From positions 1 through 64,000 of the forward strand of contig JAEUIC010000035.1 in assembly GCA_016795285.1 (NCBI GenBank): a stretch of DNA of 64,000 nucleotides, given 5' to 3'. The notes below the pieces were generated by a model that saw nothing but the letters and a program-made list of their open reading frames with translations, did no database searches and had not been told where the DNA came from. The translations under genes and the position numbers were made by a program. Of this stretch, positions 60,762-64,000 are shown one piece after another; the first letter of the stretch is position 1, and the number at the start of each line of letters is the position of its first letter. Origin of the DNA: Planctomycetota bacterium. GTDB lineage: Bacteria; Planctomycetota; B15-G4; SIAN01.

Positions 60762-61619
60762 TCATCGGCGACGCAGGTTCCATTCCTTCAGCCAAGCTTG
60801 GTGGCGCGCCGCGTTCGCGGGGTCCTGGAGCAGCTTCCCGTAGAGGTCGACCAGCACCTGGTGCGGTTTCGGGTCGTCCCCCCAGACGCGCGCCGCCTCC
60901 TCGAGTTCGGCGGCGGCCTCGGGCAGCTTGCGGCCGTTCAGCAGCGCCTGGATCAGCCGCCAGCGCAGCGGAGCATCGCCGGGGACCGCGGCGAGCAGCG
61001 GGCGCAGCTCGGCAGCTGCCTCCTCCCACGCCTCGCGCTTCTCATGGACCGTGGCGACCTTCTCGGCGATCGCGCGCTCCTTCGGCGCGAGCGCGCGCGC
61101 CTGCGCCAGCACGGCCAGCGCGTCGTCCCACGACTCCTCGCCGATGCAGCACTCGGCGAGCTCGAGGTAGAGCGGCAGCGTCGGGCCGCTCTTCTTCAGC
61201 AGGTCGGTCAGCAGGTCCTTCGCCGCGCCCCACTCGCCGAGCCGCCGGTGGCAGCTCGCCAGCAGGAGCTGCAGCTCGCCGTTGGCGGGCGCTCGGTTCA
61301 GCGCCTCGGTGAGGAAGAGGGTCGCCTGCTGGTCGTCGCCCGACGCCGCCGCGCACCAACCGCGCACGCGCCATGGCAGCTCGTAGGCGCCATCGAGGGC
61401 GGACGACTTGGCGGCCAGCGCGTCGGCGCGCTTCCACTCGCCCTTCTCGAACCAGGCGATCGCCTGCTGCGCGAGCGAGCGCGCCTCGACCTGCGCCGGC
61501 GTGCGCTCGACGACGACCTCCTCGGCGGGCGCGCCGCTCGGCGCGGGAGTCGGCGCCTGCTGCGCGGGCGCGAGGAACGCGGCGGCAGCCGTGAGGAGGA
61601 GCGGGAGGGCGTGGCGCAT
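60762..61619 (-). CDS. Exported TPR-repeat protein in pilin gene group
   Basis: 285 residues from ATG at 61619 with GGAG five bases upstream; an ATG at 61640 overlaps the upstream stop and is less likely. The signal peptide ends near LAPAQQ. A Pro/Ala linker precedes TPR-like units: IAWFEKGEWKRADALAAKSS, WCAAASGDDQQATLFLTEAL, LELAECCIGEESWDDALAVL and ALLNGRKLPEAAAELEEAAR. It probably scaffolds an envelope complex. It shares a likely transcript with the PulJ-like and HAMP-like genes. Confidence 0.78.
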   Translation of the reverse strand: MRHALPLLLTAAAAFLAPAQQAPTPAPSGAPAEEVVVERTPAQVEARSLAQQAIAWFEKGEWKRADALAAKSSALDGAYELPWRVRGWCAAASGDDQQATLFLTEALNRAPANGELQLLLASCHRRLGEWGAAKDLLTDLLKKSGPTLPLYLELAECCIGEESWDDALAVLAQARALAPKERAIAEKVATVHEKREAWEEAAAELRPLLAAVPGDAPLRWRLIQALLNGRKLPEAAAELEEAARVWGDDPKPHQVLVDLYGKLLQDPANAARHQAWLKEWNLRRR

Positions 61620-61636
61620 CGCGGGCTCCGTTCGAT

Positions 61637-62218
61637 TCATCGCTGCGGCGAGACGCGCAGGTGGTGGAGCGAGTGCTGCATGACGCCGGCAGCGCCGGCC
61701 GCCTCGCGGAAGAAGCCGATCTGGACGTCGACGCGGCCGAGCGAGTCGACGGTGAAGTCGAGCGACTCGACGTTGTTGACGATCGGCGTGGTCACCCCGT
61801 CCTGGCGGCGGACCAGCTGGTTGCCGTCGCGGAACAGCTCGATCTCGCTCGACCAGATCGGCACGATCTCCGCGCCGTTCTCGCCGAACTCGGCGACGCG
61901 GCGGAAGGTCATCGTCTCCGAGCCCTCCTCGCCGCTCACTTCCATGTAGGGATTGCCGAGCACGTCGGTGTCGCGCGAGCTGTTGCGCAGCTCGTTGACG
62001 ACGCGCTGCAGCGATTGCTGCGCCTTCGCGCCGCGCTCGATCTCGCTCATGCCGAACTCGCCGCTGCGCGTCATGACCAGCGTCGCCGAGACGGCGGTCT
62101 GCATCACGAGGGCGAGGATCGCGCTCGAGACGGCCGCTTCGAGCAGCGTGAAGCCGCCCTGGCCGGCGCGGCCGCGGAGGCGGCGGCGCGATCGACGGTG
62201 CGACATGGATCCGGTCAT
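61637..62218 (-). CDS. PulJ-like minor pseudopilin
   Basis: 193 residues from ATG at 62218 (GAGGG eight bases upstream); ATGs at 62233 and 62206 are alternatives. The prepilin site is GQGGFTLLEAAVSSAILALV, with cleavage expected between Gly and Phe. The rest (QSLQRVVNELRNSSRDTDVL; FGENGAEIVPIWSSEIELFR) is typical of minor pseudopilins of type II secretion or type IV pili. It follows the large PilX/DUF4900-like gene by 28 bases. Confidence 0.85.
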   Translation of the reverse strand: MTGSMSHRRSRRRLRGRAGQGGFTLLEAAVSSAILALVMQTAVSATLVMTRSGEFGMSEIERGAKAQQSLQRVVNELRNSSRDTDVLGNPYMEVSGEEGSETMTFRRVAEFGENGAEIVPIWSSEIELFRDGNQLVRRQDGVTTPIVNNVESLDFTVDSLGRVDVQIGFFREAAGAAGVMQHSLHHLRVSPQR

Positions 62219-62246
62219 CACGGGAGCCCTCATGGTGTGGAGCGCG

Positions 62247-64000
62247 TCACTGGCCGAGCGTGCCGGTCTTGCCGGTCGTCCCGGTCTTGCCGGTCGTCCC
62301 GGTCGTGCCGGTCGTCCCGGTCGTGCCCGTCGTCCCGGTTCGACCGCCCGTGCCGGCGCGGCGCTGGACGACCGAGCCGGGATCGATCCGCTCGAGCGTG
62401 CCCTCGCGGACCCCCTTCTTCAGGTCGTTCACGCCCCAGTCGAAGCGCTGCTGCGTCGTCCAATCGCGCAGCTCGTCGAACCCCTTCAAGCCGGTGAGGC
62501 GGTTGACGCCCGCGTCGGGGACGCCGCCGCCGGCGCTGGTCGCATGCGAGCCGTTGAAGCGGACCGTCTCGAGGAACGCGAGGGTCTCCTCGTTCGGGAA
62601 GCCGGGCGGCGGGTCGTTCAGCGCCGACTGGTCGTAGGCCGAGGCGCCCGCCTTGAAGCCGTGCGTCACCGCGCCGCTGGTGTCGATCAACGTCGCCACC
62701 GGCCGCTTGTTGCACATCACGCTGCCGAAGCGGCGCAGCGACGTCTTCACCGAGGCGCTGCCGCTGCGCGTCGGCGTCCCGGCGCCATCCAGCACGATCC
62801 CCTCCATGGCGATCGTGCCGGTCGTCGAGACGAAGTTGCCGTTGATCTCGAGGCTGGTCGGCGCGCTGCGGCCGTAGACGATGTCGCCCTTCGCGATCAC
62901 GCCGAGCGCGTGGTTGCGCGCGAAGGCGGGGTTGGCCGCGTAGTCGCCGCTCGCCGGCGTGGTGCCGTTCAGGTAGGCGTAGTCGTTCTGCGCATCGATG
63001 TAGCGCAGGTGGCTGGTGATCTTCGCGGTCGACTCGGTGACCACGGTCACCTTGCCGTTGAGGTCGCCCTGCAGCACGCGGATCGCGTCGGGGAAATAGA
63101 AGATGCCGGAAGCGGGGTAGCTCGTGGTCGAGACCAGCGCGCCGGCGACCGTCTGGTTCTGGTTCTCCCAGTAGGTCTCGGTGCCCATCACCGGCACCAG
63201 CTCGAGCACCTCGTAGGTCCCGTCGGGGATCTTGACCTTGGTCCAGACGTCCTCCCAATAGGTCTCGGTGAGCCAGTAGCCGGTCGTGCCGCCGCCGCCG
63301 CCGACGTCCGTGCCGCCGCCGGCGACCGTGCCGGTGGTGTCGATCCAGGTCTTCTTCGTCTTCTTGGTGCTGACCCACTGCCACTCGTAGCGGTAGTTGG
63401 TCTTGGTGACGAGCTTCAGCTCCGTGCCGATCTGCACGGAGCGGGTCTTCTGCACGGCGACGACCTGCACCGAGTCCTTCTCGTAGAGCTTCACCTGCAG
63501 CGTCGTCTTGGCGAGGCGCACTTCGGCGACCAGGTTCTCGGGGGCGACGTAGGCCGCCTGCGCCTTCAGCCCCGCGAAGTCGATCTTGCCCAGCAGCCCC
63601 TTCTCGGCGGCGGCCGCATCCGCGCCGCGCAGGAACGTGGTGTTCTCCGCCGTCGCGCCGCTCTTGTAGGCGAAGCCGCTGCCCGCCGACACGTAGCCGT
63701 CGTACGCGCCGTCGGCGAAATAGAACTCGAGCGTCTTGTTGGTGAAGATCCGGCCCTTCGGCTTGCCCGACACGCCGAGGTTGTGCGACTCGACGTAGTA
63801 GTTGTAGGCGGTGTAGGAGAGGCCGTCGCGGATCAGGCAGCTCGCCGCGCCCACGGTCATGCCGAAGTCGTTGGTCGACGAGAGGCGGTACCAGCGCGAC
63901 GGACCGGCCGGCTCGATGGCGACCGGCGTGCCCTCGATCAGCGGCGGATCGGCCGCCAGCGCGGCGACGATCACGTCGTTCTTCCCGTCGGTGTAGCTCG
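62247..64000 (-). CDS. PilX/DUF4900-like surface protein with collagen-like tail (5' end outside window)
   Basis: The reading frame is open to the window edge, so the N-terminus is missing; at least 584 residues are visible, beginning SYTDGKNDVIVAAL. The upstream half (FGMTVGAASCLIRDGLSYTA; YVESHNLGVSGKPKGRIFTN) and the block ASGIFYFPDAIRVLQGDLNG, KVTVVTESTAKITSHLRYID, GVIAKGDIVYGRSA and TSLEINGNFVST resemble PilX/DUF4900-type proteins that accompany pilins. A Gly-rich linker GGGTDVGGGGGTTG lies mid-protein. The last 35 residues are Gly-X-Thr triplets. It is the first visible gene of the group PulJ-TPR-HAMP. Confidence 0.75.
   Translation of the reverse strand, partial: SYTDGKNDVIVAALAADPPLIEGTPVAIEPAGPSRWYRLSSTNDFGMTVGAASCLIRDGLSYTAYNYYVESHNLGVSGKPKGRIFTNKTLEFYFADGAYDGYVSAGSGFAYKSGATAENTTFLRGADAAAAEKGLLGKIDFAGLKAQAAYVAPENLVAEVRLAKTTLQVKLYEKDSVQVVAVQKTRSVQIGTELKLVTKTNYRYEWQWVSTKKTKKTWIDTTGTVAGGGTDVGGGGGTTGYWLTETYWEDVWTKVKIPDGTYEVLELVPVMGTETYWENQNQTVAGALVSTTSYPASGIFYFPDAIRVLQGDLNGKVTVVTESTAKITSHLRYIDAQNDYAYLNGTTPASGDYAANPAFARNHALGVIAKGDIVYGRSAPTSLEINGNFVSTTGTIAMEGIVLDGAGTPTRSGSASVKTSLRRFGSVMCNKRPVATLIDTSGAVTHGFKAGASAYDQSALNDPPPGFPNEETLAFLETVRFNGSHATSAGGGVPDAGVNRLTGLKGFDELRDWTTQQRFDWGVNDLKKGVREGTLERIDPGSVVQRRAGTGGRTGTTGTTGTTGTTGTTGKTGTTGKTGTLGQ
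62250..62346 (-). repeat. 9-bp tandem repeats encoding collagen-like Gly-X-Thr
   Basis: About ten 9-bp units of GGCAAGACC/GGCACGACC type (minus strand) encode GRT, GTT, GKT and GTL triplets up to the stop codon. The repeat is in phase with the protein. Confidence 0.85.

Noticed and set aside
62250-62346. CRISPR-like repeat array
   Set aside because: Units are 9 bp without spacers and are in phase with the protein, coding for Gly-X-Thr triplets.

Overview
This is chromosomal DNA of very high GC content from a Gram-negative-type bacterium, most likely a member of the Planctomycetota. Four things point there: the 206-residue ECF sigma factor at 40724 resembles planctomycete-type sigma-70 proteins; there are many secreted proteins with right-handed beta-helices, carboxypeptidase-regulatory-like repeats or dockerin/EF-hand-like ends; a second sigma factor is fused to a membrane anchor and a large exported domain; and most genes are monocistronic with GTG or TTG starts common. 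The assignment is inferred from protein style, not from a marker gene. Coding density is high. I found no insertion sequence, prophage, rRNA or CRISPR array. One tRNA, Val(TAC), is present.

Layout. 1-13 kb: the start of a RecD2-like helicase (cut by the window edge), a secreted beta-helix protein, an SGNH hydrolase, two Cys-motif proteins (one YkgJ-like), an RluD-family pseudouridine synthase, a 1336-residue hybrid two-component sensor and a sulfatase-fold protein that has lost its catalytic motif. 13-21 kb: gltX, an exported transglutaminase, a sensor kinase, a TPR protein and ugd (UDP-glucose 6-dehydrogenase). 21.3-33.7 kb: tRNA-Val, then an eight-gene, start-stop-overlapping operon (beta-helix lipoprotein, three glycosyltransferases, ABC exporter, two APH-fold kinases, lipidated AlgE-like outer-membrane barrel). 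With the neighbouring ugd this looks like a complete synthesis and export route for an acidic polysaccharide or glycoconjugate.

33.7-41.3 kb: a secreted CnaB-like repeat protein, a membrane-anchored ECF sigma factor with an exported sensor-like domain, an eboA-eboB pair coupled to a VioD/salicylyl-CoA-hydroxylase-like flavin monooxygenase, and a second, ordinary ECF sigma factor. 41.6-47.8 kb: a tandem array of five paralogous secreted Cys-rich proteins, each followed by a hairpin and ending in an EF-hand/dockerin-like loop; the middle copy is a mosaic of the two subtypes. I regard this array, the polysaccharide operon, the membrane sigma factor and the ebo-monooxygenase group as the most interesting parts of the window.

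47.9-64 kb: a SAM methyltransferase, a DUF4432 sugar-epimerase-like protein, a Wzx-type flippase, a PilZ protein, a pseudopilin, an outer-membrane porin of the alginate-export type, a GH42-like hydrolase overlapping a DinG-type helicase, a small lipoprotein, a HAMP-like membrane protein, a TPR protein, a PulJ-like pseudopilin and a large PilX/DUF4900-like protein with a collagen-like Gly-X-Thr tail that runs off the window end.
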